DNA from: Myxococcales bacterium
GTDB lineage: Bacteria; Myxococcota_A; Polyangia; Fen-1088
Assembly: GCA_003158455.1 (NCBI GenBank)
Contig: PMJO01000169.1
Span: forward strand, 1-55,173
Length of the DNA stretch: 55,173 nucleotides
Direction of reading: 5' to 3'
This document shows, in pieces, positions 47,866 to 55,173 of this stretch; within the stretch, counting starts at the first letter, position 1, and each line of letters starts with the position of its first letter. Below the pieces are notes generated by a model that saw nothing but the letters and a program-made list of their open reading frames with translations, was not told where the DNA came from and searched no databases. The position numbers and the translations under genes were made by a program.

Positions 47866-48004
47866 CCAGCGCCCGGTCGCGATCGCGAATACGTAGCCGC
47901 TCCAGTACCTGCACCAGTGCGGCCTGACCGATCTGTTGGTGAAGCTCTACCAGGAAGTCCTGGTTCCACCATCCGTGGTCCAGGAGCTTGCCGCGGGTCG
48001 CTAT
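47858..48004 (+). pseudogene. PIN-domain (DUF3368-like) toxin remnant
   Basis: From the ATG at 47858, overlapping the UPF0175 stop, the frame reads MPDQRPVAIANT, then TAG where these proteins have Ser-Pro-Leu. It continues as PLQYLHQCGLTDLLV and VLVPPSVVQELAAGR. Similarity ends there, so most of the nuclease and its acidic residues are gone. A nonsense codon and 3' truncation make it inactive. The junction is followed at once by the promoter of the next antitoxin gene. Confidence 0.8.
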
Positions 48005-48016
48005 CCTGTCTATGTG
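47988..48016 (+). promoter_or_regulatory. Possible promoter of the second antitoxin gene
   Basis: TTGCCG (47988-47993), 17-nt spacer, TATGTG (48011-48016), ten bases before the ATG at 48026. Supported only by spacing and by sitting exactly where PIN coding similarity ends. Confidence 0.35.
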
Positions 48017-48025
48017 AGTGGCACC

Positions 48026-48214
48026 ATGCACACCCCAAAAGAAACCGTCCGCCGGCTGCTCGATGACCTGCCTGACAACGCCTCGCTGGAAGACATCCAG
48101 TACCACATCTACGTCCGCGAGAAGATCGAACGCGGCCTGCGCGACGTTGAAGCCGGGCGTGTTGTCGACCAGGACGAGGCCAAGCGACGGATGGCCAGGT
48201 GGCTCGGCGAGTAG
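48026..48214 (+). CDS. Small antitoxin-like protein of a ParE/RelE-type module
   Basis: The 62-residue protein (ETVRRLLDDLPDNASLEDIQYHIYVREKIERG ... EAKRRMARWL) resembles short antitoxins encoded just before ParE/RelE-type toxins. The toxin remnant starts inside its last codons, which supports the assignment. The gene is intact. With no active partner left, it may be retained by chance or protect against a related toxin elsewhere. Confidence 0.7.
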   Translation: MHTPKETVRRLLDDLPDNASLEDIQYHIYVREKIERGLRDVEAGRVVDQDEAKRRMARWLGE

Positions 48215-48318
48215 GCTGGACCGAAGCCGCGCCTGAGGATCTAGGCGCGACCGCGTAGTACATTGCCCGCGACAGTGCACGCTATGCAGGCGGGTTCGTT
48301 CGCGAAGCGTTATGCTAA
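48199..48318 (+). pseudogene. ParE/RelE-type toxin remnant
   Basis: From a GTG overlapping the antitoxin gene the frame reads VARRVGWTEAAPEDLGATA, then TAG, YIARDSARYAGGFVREAL and a stop. The two halves join into the start of a normal ParE-like toxin (WTEAA..DL..IA.YIARDS). The nonsense codon and loss of the C-terminal ~55 residues, including the usual active-site region, make it non-functional. Confidence 0.75.
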
Positions 48319-48451
48319 ACAGGATCCCGTCGTACCGTGACAGCGCACGATTGGCCCTGCCAAGCGCCGGAATGAGTGGCTCCCACTAAACGTCCGCTAC
48401 GGACAATTTCGATGGCAAGGATAGTTTCACGGTGCTCACGATACGCTGAGG

Positions 48452-48516
48452 TTGTGTAAAGCATGTCGCACCATTCGTTTACACAAGAATTCTTGTGCAA
48501 CCTATGCATTACACAA
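48452..48516. promoter_or_regulatory. Cluster of TTGTGTAA-type inverted repeats around a 16-bp palindrome
   Basis: TTGTGTAAA (48452-48460) is inverted at 48478-48486 as TTTACACAA. A perfect palindrome CACAAGAATTCTTGTG covers 48482-48497, and TTACACAA recurs at 48509-48516. Four related half-sites in 65 bp look like an operator for a dimeric regulator, perhaps of a lost toxin-antitoxin operon. The rest of 48319-48650 has no supported gene. Confidence 0.5.
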
Positions 48517-48552
48517 GCGGCGCGCAGACGACGTACGTATGAGCAGCGCGCG
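48512..48552 (+). repeat. Island-flanking direct repeat, right copy
   Basis: Second copy of the element at 47353-47390, with a TACG insertion that creates ACGTACGT at its centre. It lies about 100 bp before the tRNA-Glu 3' end. Confidence 0.75.
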
Positions 48553-48650
48553 AGACTCCGACTCCTAAACGCCTGTGCCTGAACATCTTTTCCCTGCTAC
48601 CCACCACCAAGTGAGTAGAGCCGGGGTGCGGCGGAAGCGCAAACAAAAAG

Positions 48651-48725
48651 TGGTGACCCCATCGGGACTTGAACCCGAGATTACGCCGTGAGAGGGCGCC
48701 GTCCTAACCGCTAGACCATGGGGCC
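48651..48725 (-). tRNA. tRNA-Glu (CTC anticodon)
   Basis: The minus strand folds as a cloverleaf: acceptor GGCCCCA/TGGGGTC, D-stem GTC/GAC, anticodon stem GCGCC/GGCGT with loop CTCTCAC (anticodon CTC), T-stem TCGGG/CCCGA with loop TTCAAGT. The 3' CCA is encoded. Its 3' end is the probable integration site of the remnant island to the left. Confidence 0.96.
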
Positions 48726-48759
48726 AGTCGTATCTTTCAATTCTCTCACGCTAGCTTTG

Positions 48760-48830
48760 TTCGGGGACAAGGATTCGAACCTTGATAGCCAGATCCAGAG
48801 TCTGGCGTCCTGCCATTAGACGATCCCCGA
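48760..48830 (-). tRNA. tRNA-Gln (CTG anticodon)
   Basis: The minus strand gives acceptor TCGGGGA/TCCCCGA, D-stem GTC/GAC, anticodon stem CCAGA/TCTGG with loop CTCTGGA (anticodon CTG), and T-stem CAAGG/CCTTG with loop TTCGAAT. CCA is not encoded (ACAA follows), so the CCA-adding enzyme must complete it. It is 34 bp upstream of tRNA-Glu and probably cotranscribed. Confidence 0.95.
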
Positions 48831-48992
48831 GTGCTCCGCGCCGAGGCTGTCCGCGGCGGGAAGGAAAGTTGTAGCAGTCGTGCTGGGCGTGTCAAGACGG
48901 CATCCGCCTTGCCGCGCCAGTTCTTGCTGGCCCGCAGAATAGATGCTATTCAGGCTGGATCCCGGCGAGGCGGTCACCGTGCAGGACACACC

Positions 48993-50270
48993 ATGGAGCT
49001 GAGTTTCTGGGCCGCGACCGACGTTGGTCGGAAGCGACAACACAACGAGGACAACTTCCTCATCGACAAGAAGTTGTCGCTGTTTGCGGTCGCTGACGGA
49101 ATGGGTGGCCACGCTTCGGGCGAGATCGCTTCACAGATCGCGGTGACCGACTTCCGCAACGCGCTGGAGGCACGCAAGGATCTGCTGAACGCATACGCCC
49201 GCCACGAGGATGGCATCACGACGCAGGACATCCTCTCGGCCCTGGAAAACGCCGCGCAGCTGGCGGGGGCTGCCATCTTCGAACGCGGGCAAAAGGAACG
49301 CGAGAAACGTGGCATGGGCACCACCCTGTCAGCTCTCTTGCTGCTGGGCGAGCGCGCCTTCATCGTCCACGTCGGCGACAGTCGGGTCTATATGGTGCGG
49401 CAGAACCAGGCCGTGCAACTGACCGAGGATCATTCTTTGGTCAACGAGCTCATCCGCCACGGCAAGGTTACCCGCGAGTCGCTGGCTGCTTCCCCTTACG
49501 CCTCGTACAAGAATGCCGTCACCCGTGCCCTCGGTGTCTACGAGACGACCCAGGTCGATACGATTGACCTGGAGGTCCTCCCGGGCGACCAGTTCCTGCT
49601 TTGTTCGGACGGACTGCACGGCTACCTGCAAGACAAGGACGTCACCAGCTTTCTCAGCGACGGCCATGTGACCGACATCCCGCAGAAGTTGGTCGACCAC
49701 GCCAACAAAGGTGGCGGCCAGGACAACATCACGGCGGTGATCATGCGCCTGCACGCCGACACCACGGATGCGGGCCAAACGCGGGTCCAGGAGCTCAATC
49801 GCAAGGTCGAGGTCCTGCGCCAGATGCCTCTGTTCCGCCACCTCACCTACAAGGAAATCCTGCGCGTCCTCTCCGTCACCAAGGTGGTGGATTTCAACAG
49901 CGGCGACCAGATCCTGCGTGAGGGCGAGCCGGGTGATGACATGTTGATCCTGCTCATGGGCAAGGTTCGGCTGCACAAGGACGGGGCCTTGGTCACCTAT
50001 CTCGGACCGGGCGCGCATCTCGGCGAGATGGCGTTGGTCGACAAGCGACCGCGTTCGGCCAGCGCAACCGCCGAGGACCACACCCGCGCCCTGGTGCTGC
50101 GCCGCCATGATTTCAACGAAATCATCCGCAACGAGCCGCGCTTGTCGGTCAAGTTGTTGTGGAGTTTCGTTCAGGTGCTGGCGCAGCGCCTGCGCAAGAC
50201 CACCGCCGATCTCACCGGTGCCCGGCAGGAGCTTCCCGAGGCATCCGAAGAGACCATGTTCGACGAGTAG
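48993..50270 (+). CDS. PP2C-type Ser/Thr phosphatase fused to a cyclic-nucleotide-binding domain
   Basis: The 425-residue protein has an N-terminal PP2C domain: the RxxNED motif as RQHNEDN, the metal site VADGMGGHASGE, MGTT, HVGDSRVY, LCSDGL and GGGQDNITAV. The C-terminal ~130 residues form a cNMP-binding (CAP_ED) barrel (MPLFRHLTYKEILRVL, ILREGEPGDDMLILLMGKV, LGEMALVDKRPRSAS, the phosphate-binding cassette). It should remove phosphates placed by Hanks-type kinases, with activity set by a cyclic nucleotide. It is the only phosphatase in a window with four such kinases. It lies next to tRNA-Gln and converges with comEC. Confidence 0.92.
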   Translation: MELSFWAATDVGRKRQHNEDNFLIDKKLSLFAVADGMGGHASGEIASQIAVTDFRNALEARKDLLNAYARHEDGITTQDILSALENAAQLAGAAIFERGQKEREKRGMGTTLSALLLLGERAFIVHVGDSRVYMVRQNQAVQLTEDHSLVNELIRHGKVTRESLAASPYASYKNAVTRALGVYETTQVDTIDLEVLPGDQFLLCSDGLHGYLQDKDVTSFLSDGHVTDIPQKLVDHANKGGGQDNITAVIMRLHADTTDAGQTRVQELNRKVEVLRQMPLFRHLTYKEILRVLSVTKVVDFNSGDQILREGEPGDDMLILLMGKVRLHKDGALVTYLGPGAHLGEMALVDKRPRSASATAEDHTRALVLRRHDFNEIIRNEPRLSVKLLWSFVQVLAQRLRKTTADLTGARQELPEASEETMFDE

Positions 50271-50274
50271 CAGG

Positions 50275-52689
50275 TCATTGACAACCCCGCACGCAGGTGA
50301 CTGACAAGTGGCCTTGGGCATCGACGGCCACCGTGACCGCACCTTCTAGATCGGTTCGCCGCACACGCACGCCGCGCGCGGCATATCGAGCCAAAGTCGC
50401 AGCACTGGGCAGATGGAAGCTGTTGTGCTTGCCTGCGGAAACCACCGCCAGGCTTGGCCGCACCGCCGCCAGGAACTCATCCCCCGACGACGTCCGGCTG
50501 CCATGGTGGGGAACCTTGACGATGTCGCTGGCGATGGCCAGGCCCGTCTCCCCCCGCGCCACTAGCTCAGCCTCGCCATCAATCCCAATGTCGCCGGTGA
50601 ACAGCACCGCGTGTCCGGCATAGCTCGCGCGCACCACCAGCGAGGCGTTGTTCGCATCCAATCCCGGCGGCGGGCCCACCACGTCGCCGACCCAAGGCCC
50701 GAGTGGCTCGATGCGCACGCCCTTGGTCTCGAACCGGGTTGGCACCGGCGTCGCCACTCCCCGCTGCCGCGCCAGCGCCAGCAAATCGCCGTACTTCGGG
50801 TTGTGGCCATCGTCACCGCTGCTCCACAGGGTTCCCACCTCGAAGCGCTCCAACACGCGCAGTAGGCCGTTGAGATGGTCGGGATGCGGATGGGAAAGCA
50901 CGACCAGATCGACGCGTGCGATGCCACGCGCGCGCAGTACGGGCTCCACCACGCGAGCTCCGGTGTCGAAGGAATCGTCGTAGCGACCGCCGCCGTCGAC
51001 CAGCATGACGAACCCGCCCGGCCCTTCCAGCAAAGCCGAATCCCCCTGCCCCACGTCGATGAAAGTCACCCGCATTTCGTCGGCGCTTTTGCGGCGCAGG
51101 TCGCGTACCAGCAAGCTGCCCGTCGCTAGCCCGCCGGCCAGCAAGGCCGACAACAACCATCGCCCGCGCCGACCCGTGCCGCGCGACAGGCCGTAGAGAA
51201 GAAAGCCGGCGCCCGCTACCAGGGCTGCGCTCTCCAACAGGTTGGGATAGCGAACCAAGATGATAGGAGCCAGGCGGCGAAATCCCTCAGCCCCATGGAG
51301 CGCCGCCCACGACGCCCAGCCCGCAATCCAAAGCGGCGCAGCCCCAAGTATCGGATGAATCAGGGCCAGCAAAGCACCCACCAACCCACAAGGCAGAACC
51401 GCCAGTTCCACCAGCGGTACCAGCACCAGATTGCCCACTGGAGCCGCGGGCGTCACCTGACCAAAGTGGTGCGCCACGAGTGGCATGGTGCTCAGACTTG
51501 CGACCGAACTTGCGGCCAGGCAGCGGGCAAGCCAACCCAGGGCACGCCGCGACCGGCTGGCGCCCTTGGGCGGCGCCGCAGGCGAGAACCGCTGCGCAAA
51601 GAATCCCAGCGCAATCACCGAGGCAAATGAAAGCTGAAACGAGACGTCCAGCAAAGCGAGTGGCGACTGCACCAACAAGACCAGGGCTGCGAACGCTATG
51701 CTGGCGGCCAGAGAGAATGGTCGGTTGAACAGCATCGCGCCCAACGCCACAGCAGCCATGAAAGCCGAGCGCAGGGTGGCGATGGCCTCGCCGGTGAGCA
51801 AGGTGTACAGAACCACTGCGGGCAGGGACAGCGCAGCGGCCAGCGCAGTGGCATTCACACGCAAGGACCAACCGGGAACCAGCAGGGCCAGGCGACGCAA
51901 CAGCCCGAAAACCAGTGCCGCCACCACCGCCAGGTGCAGACCCGAAACCGACAGCACGTGCGTGGCTCCGGCCGCGCGAAAACCTTCCTCCACCTCGGGC
52001 GATACCTCGGTGCGCTCGCCCAGCACCATGGTGCGCACGAACGCCGCCGCAGCACCGTCGAGGCGCTGATTGATCACCCGAGCCATGGCCGAGCGCAGGC
52101 GAAAGGCCAAGCGTCGCGGCTGCAAGTTCGCGCCCTGCAGCCCGGGCACGACCCTTATATCCGCAGCGGTCCGAACGCTGGCGAGCAGATCCACTCCTTG
52201 GGCCTGGGAAAGAAGACGCGCATCGGGCAGGCCAGGATTGGCGAACCCGCGTGGCAGAAAAAGCCGCGCGGAGAACGCCACCTCATCCCCCGGTGCCAGG
52301 TCGGGCACGCCCTGCACCACGGACACCAAGGCCCTGGCTTCCAGCAAGCACGCGTCGACCGAATGAACCGCCAACAAAAACCTTGTCTTCTTGCTCTCGC
52401 CCTCCCCCGTTCCCGCCTCCGGCCCCATGACCACCTGGCCCAACACACGAACCATGGTGTCCTCAGGCACGGCGGGCGGGACTTGGCAATGCCGAACCGC
52501 GTGGATGGCGAGCCCTGCCCCCGCTGCCAGCAGACCTGCCGCCACCGCAGTGACCCACGCGCGCCGGCTCAGTTGCCAGGCCGCCAGCCCGAGCGCTGCC
52601 GCCCCAAGCCCCGCCGCTGCTGGGGCATAGGCTAGAATCGCGACTGCGATTCCGCAAGCGAACGAACACGCCCATATGGCGAGCACCAT
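50275..52689 (-). CDS. comEC: DNA internalisation protein ComEC/Rec2
   Basis: The 804-residue protein has an N-terminal DUF4131-like region, a central multi-spanning Competence domain (LRSAMARVI, GATHVLSVSGLHLAVVAAL, then several helices) and a C-terminal metallo-beta-lactamase domain (VGQGDSALLEGPGG, LVVLSHPHPDHLNGLL, VKVPHHGSRTSS). It forms the inner-membrane channel for single-stranded DNA in natural transformation, and the lactamase domain probably degrades one strand. Full length and intact. Confidence 0.95.
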   Translation of the reverse strand: MVLAIWACSFACGIAVAILAYAPAAAGLGAAALGLAAWQLSRRAWVTAVAAGLLAAGAGLAIHAVRHCQVPPAVPEDTMVRVLGQVVMGPEAGTGEGESKKTRFLLAVHSVDACLLEARALVSVVQGVPDLAPGDEVAFSARLFLPRGFANPGLPDARLLSQAQGVDLLASVRTAADIRVVPGLQGANLQPRRLAFRLRSAMARVINQRLDGAAAAFVRTMVLGERTEVSPEVEEGFRAAGATHVLSVSGLHLAVVAALVFGLLRRLALLVPGWSLRVNATALAAALSLPAVVLYTLLTGEAIATLRSAFMAAVALGAMLFNRPFSLAASIAFAALVLLVQSPLALLDVSFQLSFASVIALGFFAQRFSPAAPPKGASRSRRALGWLARCLAASSVASLSTMPLVAHHFGQVTPAAPVGNLVLVPLVELAVLPCGLVGALLALIHPILGAAPLWIAGWASWAALHGAEGFRRLAPIILVRYPNLLESAALVAGAGFLLYGLSRGTGRRGRWLLSALLAGGLATGSLLVRDLRRKSADEMRVTFIDVGQGDSALLEGPGGFVMLVDGGGRYDDSFDTGARVVEPVLRARGIARVDLVVLSHPHPDHLNGLLRVLERFEVGTLWSSGDDGHNPKYGDLLALARQRGVATPVPTRFETKGVRIEPLGPWVGDVVGPPPGLDANNASLVVRASYAGHAVLFTGDIGIDGEAELVARGETGLAIASDIVKVPHHGSRTSSGDEFLAAVRPSLAVVSAGKHNSFHLPSAATLARYAARGVRVRRTDLEGAVTVAVDAQGHLSVTCVRGCQ

Positions 52690-52739
52690 GTAGGATTTTC
52701 GTCCGACCCGGCCACAAGTTGCGTGAGGTCTTCTTAGAT

Positions 52740-52852
52740 GGGAACCCTCAAAGGGTTCCCAAACCGGCGGGCTAAGCCCGCCAGAGCCTACGCGATCTTG
52801 GGAACCCTCAAGAGGTTCGCTTCGCCCCTCGGCCCCGCCGGCAAAGCCGGCG
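52740..52852. repeat. Array of four GC-rich hairpins, two in a 60-bp tandem period
   Basis: Hairpins: GGGAACCCT/AGGGTTCCC with a 3-nt loop (52740-52760), GGCGGGC/GCCCGCC with loop TAA (52766-52782), a decayed copy of the first starting at 52800, and CGCCGGC/GCCGGCG with loop AAA (52836-52852). The start GGGAACCCTCAA recurs exactly 60 bp later. It lies just downstream of the sigma-factor gene and upstream of comEC. It could terminate transcription or be a REP/BIME-like mobile unit. Confidence 0.75.
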
Positions 52853-52866
52853 CGCTCCCCACGCGA

Positions 52867-54435
52867 CTACAGCATCTCGCGCTTGGCCATTGCCTTGCGC
52901 ATCTTGCCTAGGGCCTGCTCTTGCAGCTGGCGTACCCGCTCGCGCGACAGCCGGTATTCGTCACCGATCTCCTTCAGCGTACGTTCGCGGTCGTTGACCA
53001 ACCCGAAACGCTTGCGCAGGATGTCTGCCTCGATGGGCTTGAGCACACTCAGCAGCTTGAGCATCTCCCGCTGGGTTTCGCTGCTCATCATCTGGTCAGG
53101 CGGGGCGGGCGCCTCGTTCGGGTCCACCAACACATCGATAAGCCGCCTGCCATCGTCTTCAGAAAGCGAACGATCGAGCGACACCGGGTTATCGGCCAAG
53201 AAGGTGCGCATCTTCTCCAACTTTTCGGCCTCGATCCCGGTTACCGAGGCAATCTCCTCGGTGGTAGCAGGCCGCTCCAGCTTGGACTGCAGTTCGCGTT
53301 CCGACTTTGCGATGCGGTGATAGGCGTCGATCATGTGCACAGGCAAACGCACCGCCCGGCCCTTGTCGGCCAGCGCCCGGCTGATGGCGTGACGAATCCA
53401 CCAGCTCGCGTAGGTGGAAAAGCGGAAGCCACGCCGATAGTCGTAGCGCTCTACCGCCTTCATCAGCCCGATGTTGCCCTCCTGGATCAGATCAGGCAGG
53501 GGCAGACGACCATGGTTGAAGCGCCGCGCGATCGACACGACCAGACGCAGATTCGCCTTCACGAATTCGTTCTTGGCGCGCTTAACCACTGCCGCCTTCA
53601 AGGACACGCTCTCCACGAACTGGCGGAACGCCTTGTTTGTGGTCGGGAAGCCAAGACCCTCGATAGGACGCCCCAGCCTGGCCGCCCCGTTCAAACGATG
53701 GATCTCCGCCATGGCGGCATCGACGAAGACTCGGTCGATGTCGAGTTCTTTCAGCTTGGCAGCTAGACCGTCCACCAGTTTCTCTAACTTCCGGTTCTTC
53801 GCCGCGCTGCCGCGGCGACCGGCCCGCTCGGCCAAGTTTCGATATGGCCTAAACTCAGGCAGAGGCTTGCCGATCGCAGCCTCCACCGTCGCGGCGGCGT
53901 GCTCTGCCCACGGCGTGAAGGTCAGGATGACCCGCCACAGATCCAGCTCGAGTTCCTCTATGTGGCGCGCAGTCTCGAACTCCTGCTCAGGCCGCAACAC
54001 TTCCAGTTCCGCCATGTCGCGGAAGTACATCGAGAGGAAACTCTGTGGCTCCTCGGCCTTCTTGACCTCACCCTCAGGCCCACTAGGACGAGCAGCCACC
54101 ACCTCCTCCTCTTCCCCTTCCGAGTCTTCCTCGCCCTCCTCTTCGGGAATTGGAACCAAATCAACCTCAAGTTCCTCTTCCTGAACCGCAGCCACCACCT
54201 TCTCGATGGGCTCCAGCTCGGCGGGCAGATCGTCGACAGCCGTCACGAACGCAGCTTCGCCCATCGGCGGTTCCGGCAGTCCCAGGTCGATGCCAACGTC
54301 GTTAGCTGGTCGCGGCAATGTACTCGGCTCCTCAGCGATGGTCCGTCCATGGCGTCGCCCAGGCTTAACGCGGTGACTTACATTTGCCGGCCGCTGCCTG
54401 CGAGCTTCTTTCATCTTTGCTGCTGTACGATTCAT
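52867..54435 (-). CDS. RNA polymerase sigma-70 family factor (group 1/2-like)
   Basis: The 522-residue protein has a long acidic, disordered N-terminus (~130 residues with Glu runs). Region 1.2-like sequence follows (YFRDMAELEVLRPEQE), then a non-conserved insert, region 2 (NLRLVVSIARRF, LPDLIQEGNIGLMKAVERYDYRRGFRFSTYASWWIRHAI read in short blocks), region 3 and region 4 with the -35 HTH (TLKEIGDEYRLSRERVRQLQ). Regions 2.4 and 4.2 are intact, so it recognises sigma-70-like promoters. Whether it is the main housekeeping factor or a paralogue cannot be decided here. Confidence 0.92.
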   Translation of the reverse strand: MNRTAAKMKEARRQRPANVSHRVKPGRRHGRTIAEEPSTLPRPANDVGIDLGLPEPPMGEAAFVTAVDDLPAELEPIEKVVAAVQEEELEVDLVPIPEEEGEEDSEGEEEEVVAARPSGPEGEVKKAEEPQSFLSMYFRDMAELEVLRPEQEFETARHIEELELDLWRVILTFTPWAEHAAATVEAAIGKPLPEFRPYRNLAERAGRRGSAAKNRKLEKLVDGLAAKLKELDIDRVFVDAAMAEIHRLNGAARLGRPIEGLGFPTTNKAFRQFVESVSLKAAVVKRAKNEFVKANLRLVVSIARRFNHGRLPLPDLIQEGNIGLMKAVERYDYRRGFRFSTYASWWIRHAISRALADKGRAVRLPVHMIDAYHRIAKSERELQSKLERPATTEEIASVTGIEAEKLEKMRTFLADNPVSLDRSLSEDDGRRLIDVLVDPNEAPAPPDQMMSSETQREMLKLLSVLKPIEADILRKRFGLVNDRERTLKEIGDEYRLSRERVRQLQEQALGKMRKAMAKREML

Positions 54436-54731
54436 CGTGACTTCTCGATAAGAAATGCCTTGAAAAGCTCCCTCCTACACGTATACGGGCCTGGGCGCCA
54501 GAATATTCCTGGCATCGTTAATTACCTTTCGTACACTATGATGTTCGACTCCAGCCATCGGTTTCATTAGCGTTGAGGCGCCTGGCAGTCCAGCGCGAAG
54601 CAGGCACGAAGCTGGGCCTCATACGCGCTCCAGGCTGACTCCCCCTATCTCCAAGACGTTAGTGTCGTCAGGCCGCCGGATTGTTCAGTTACTGCGCGCA
54701 AATACGCAAAATACCGCACAGAGTTGTCGCG
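54436..54731. other. Intergenic stretch without a recognisable gene
   Basis: It should contain the sigma-factor promoter (reading left). AT content is higher than around it near 54500-54560, but no convincing -35/-10 pair was fixed and no small gene is visible. Confidence 0.4.
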
Positions 54732-55173
54732 TCATGTCATTGGACGCTCGCAGATTATGACCACATGCCGCGATGCGGCCCCGAGAAACGGCTCTTTGCC
54801 TGAGAGACTTCCAGACACATCAACCACTTGGAACCCGGCTCGGCGCAGGACTCTGCCCATCTCATGCAGGCTGTAGGCGCGTATCGAGATCTCGTTCTCG
54901 ACCTGACGCCCATCTCCGAACACGATCGAACGTCGGATCAGAACCCTGCTTGTGTGAAAGTCGAAATCCACTTCCTCCAGCACCACGCAGCCGTCGCCTT
55001 CCCACCAGACTCGGCTGGGCAGATCGGACACGATGTAGTCCCGGTTGATGGCATCAACCAGAAACCGGCCGCCGGGCTTGAGCGCGCGGCAGATCGACGA
55101 AGCGACGCGGAGGTTGGTTTCCTCGTCGAAGTAGCCGAATGACGTGAGTACGCAGTAGGCGGCAGCGAACTGG
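54732..55173 (-). CDS. SAM-dependent methyltransferase, 5' part outside the window
   Basis: The last 146 codons of a class I methyltransferase are visible: AAYCVLTSFGYFDEE (motif II region), CRALKPGGRFLVDAINRDYI (motif III region), the acidic beta segment LEEVDFDFHTSRVLI and the closing EMGRVLRRAGFQVVDV ... HVVIICERP. The Gly-rich SAM-binding loop lies beyond the right edge. The substrate cannot be deduced. Confidence 0.85.
   Translation of the reverse strand, partial: QFAAAYCVLTSFGYFDEETNLRVASSICRALKPGGRFLVDAINRDYIVSDLPSRVWWEGDGCVVLEEVDFDFHTSRVLIRRSIVFGDGRQVENEISIRAYSLHEMGRVLRRAGFQVVDVSGSLSGKEPFLGAASRHVVIICERPMT

Overview
The window is GC-rich bacterial DNA, almost certainly from a myxobacterium-like member of the Myxococcota. 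Pointers are four eukaryotic-type Ser/Thr kinases, a PP2C phosphatase fused to a cyclic-nucleotide domain, many secreted or lipid-anchored proteins with Gly/Thr/Ala/Ser-rich linkers, an AgmX/PglI-type domain, and a UbiB-type kinase. The taxonomic call is inference from gene content; there is no rRNA in the window.

Layout. 1-1.9 kb: 3' part of a DEAD-box RNA helicase. 2-11.8 kb: two paralogous two-gene cassettes, each a tetratricopeptide membrane protein followed 3 nt later by a Cys-rich secreted protein (one ends in an esterase domain, the other in two predicted propellers). They share a near-identical promoter and are separated by a DUF2723 membrane protein and a decayed GH5 cellulase. 11.9-15.6 kb: two convergent Ser/Thr kinases and an orphan ETF-alpha N-terminal domain. 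15.8-18.9 kb: a beta-helix protein with a 19-copy 18-bp repeat, and a REP-associated (RAYT/IS200-like) transposase with a long hairpin and tandem repeats behind it. 18.9-23 kb: cca, rnc, a UbiB-family kinase and rubrerythrin. 23.1-27.8 kb: a 1291-residue kinase-ATPase-TPR regulator, then a rearranged patch holding a copy of the hrpB 3' end and a broken, partly inverted BNR-repeat gene. 27.8-29.3 kb: a short-chain dehydrogenase followed by an ERG2/sigma-1-receptor (sterol C8-isomerase) homologue. 29.3-33.5 kb: a secreted protein between 85-bp direct repeats, YceI, and two small c-type cytochromes. 33.8-38 kb: a translationally coupled operon of SAM hydrolase (DUF62), lipoprotein and hrpB. 38.2-46.8 kb: an HU/IHF protein, a lipoprotein, a double cupin, an RGG-rich protein, a GT-C-like membrane protein, dinB and a PEGA-domain kinase. 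46.9-48.8 kb: a DoxX-like gene, a small decayed toxin-antitoxin island next to tRNA-Glu with an att-like tRNA fragment, and tRNA-Gln. 49-55 kb: the PP2C-cNMP protein, comEC, a hairpin array, a sigma-70 family factor and a partial methyltransferase.

How it works together. The housekeeping part covers RNA processing (RNase III, CCA-adding enzyme, two helicases), DNA uptake and translesion synthesis (ComEC, Pol IV), and transcription (sigma factor, HU). A dense phospho-signalling layer and a variable cell-surface layer are laid over it. The accessory material sits in patches marked by repeats, pseudogenes and a tRNA. The most interesting items are the bacterial sigma-1-receptor/ERG2 homologue in an apparent operon with an SDR, the duplicated promoter-TPR-lipoprotein cassettes with exchanged C-terminal domains, and the tRNA-Glu remnant island. 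All assignments come from reading motifs; no database search was run.
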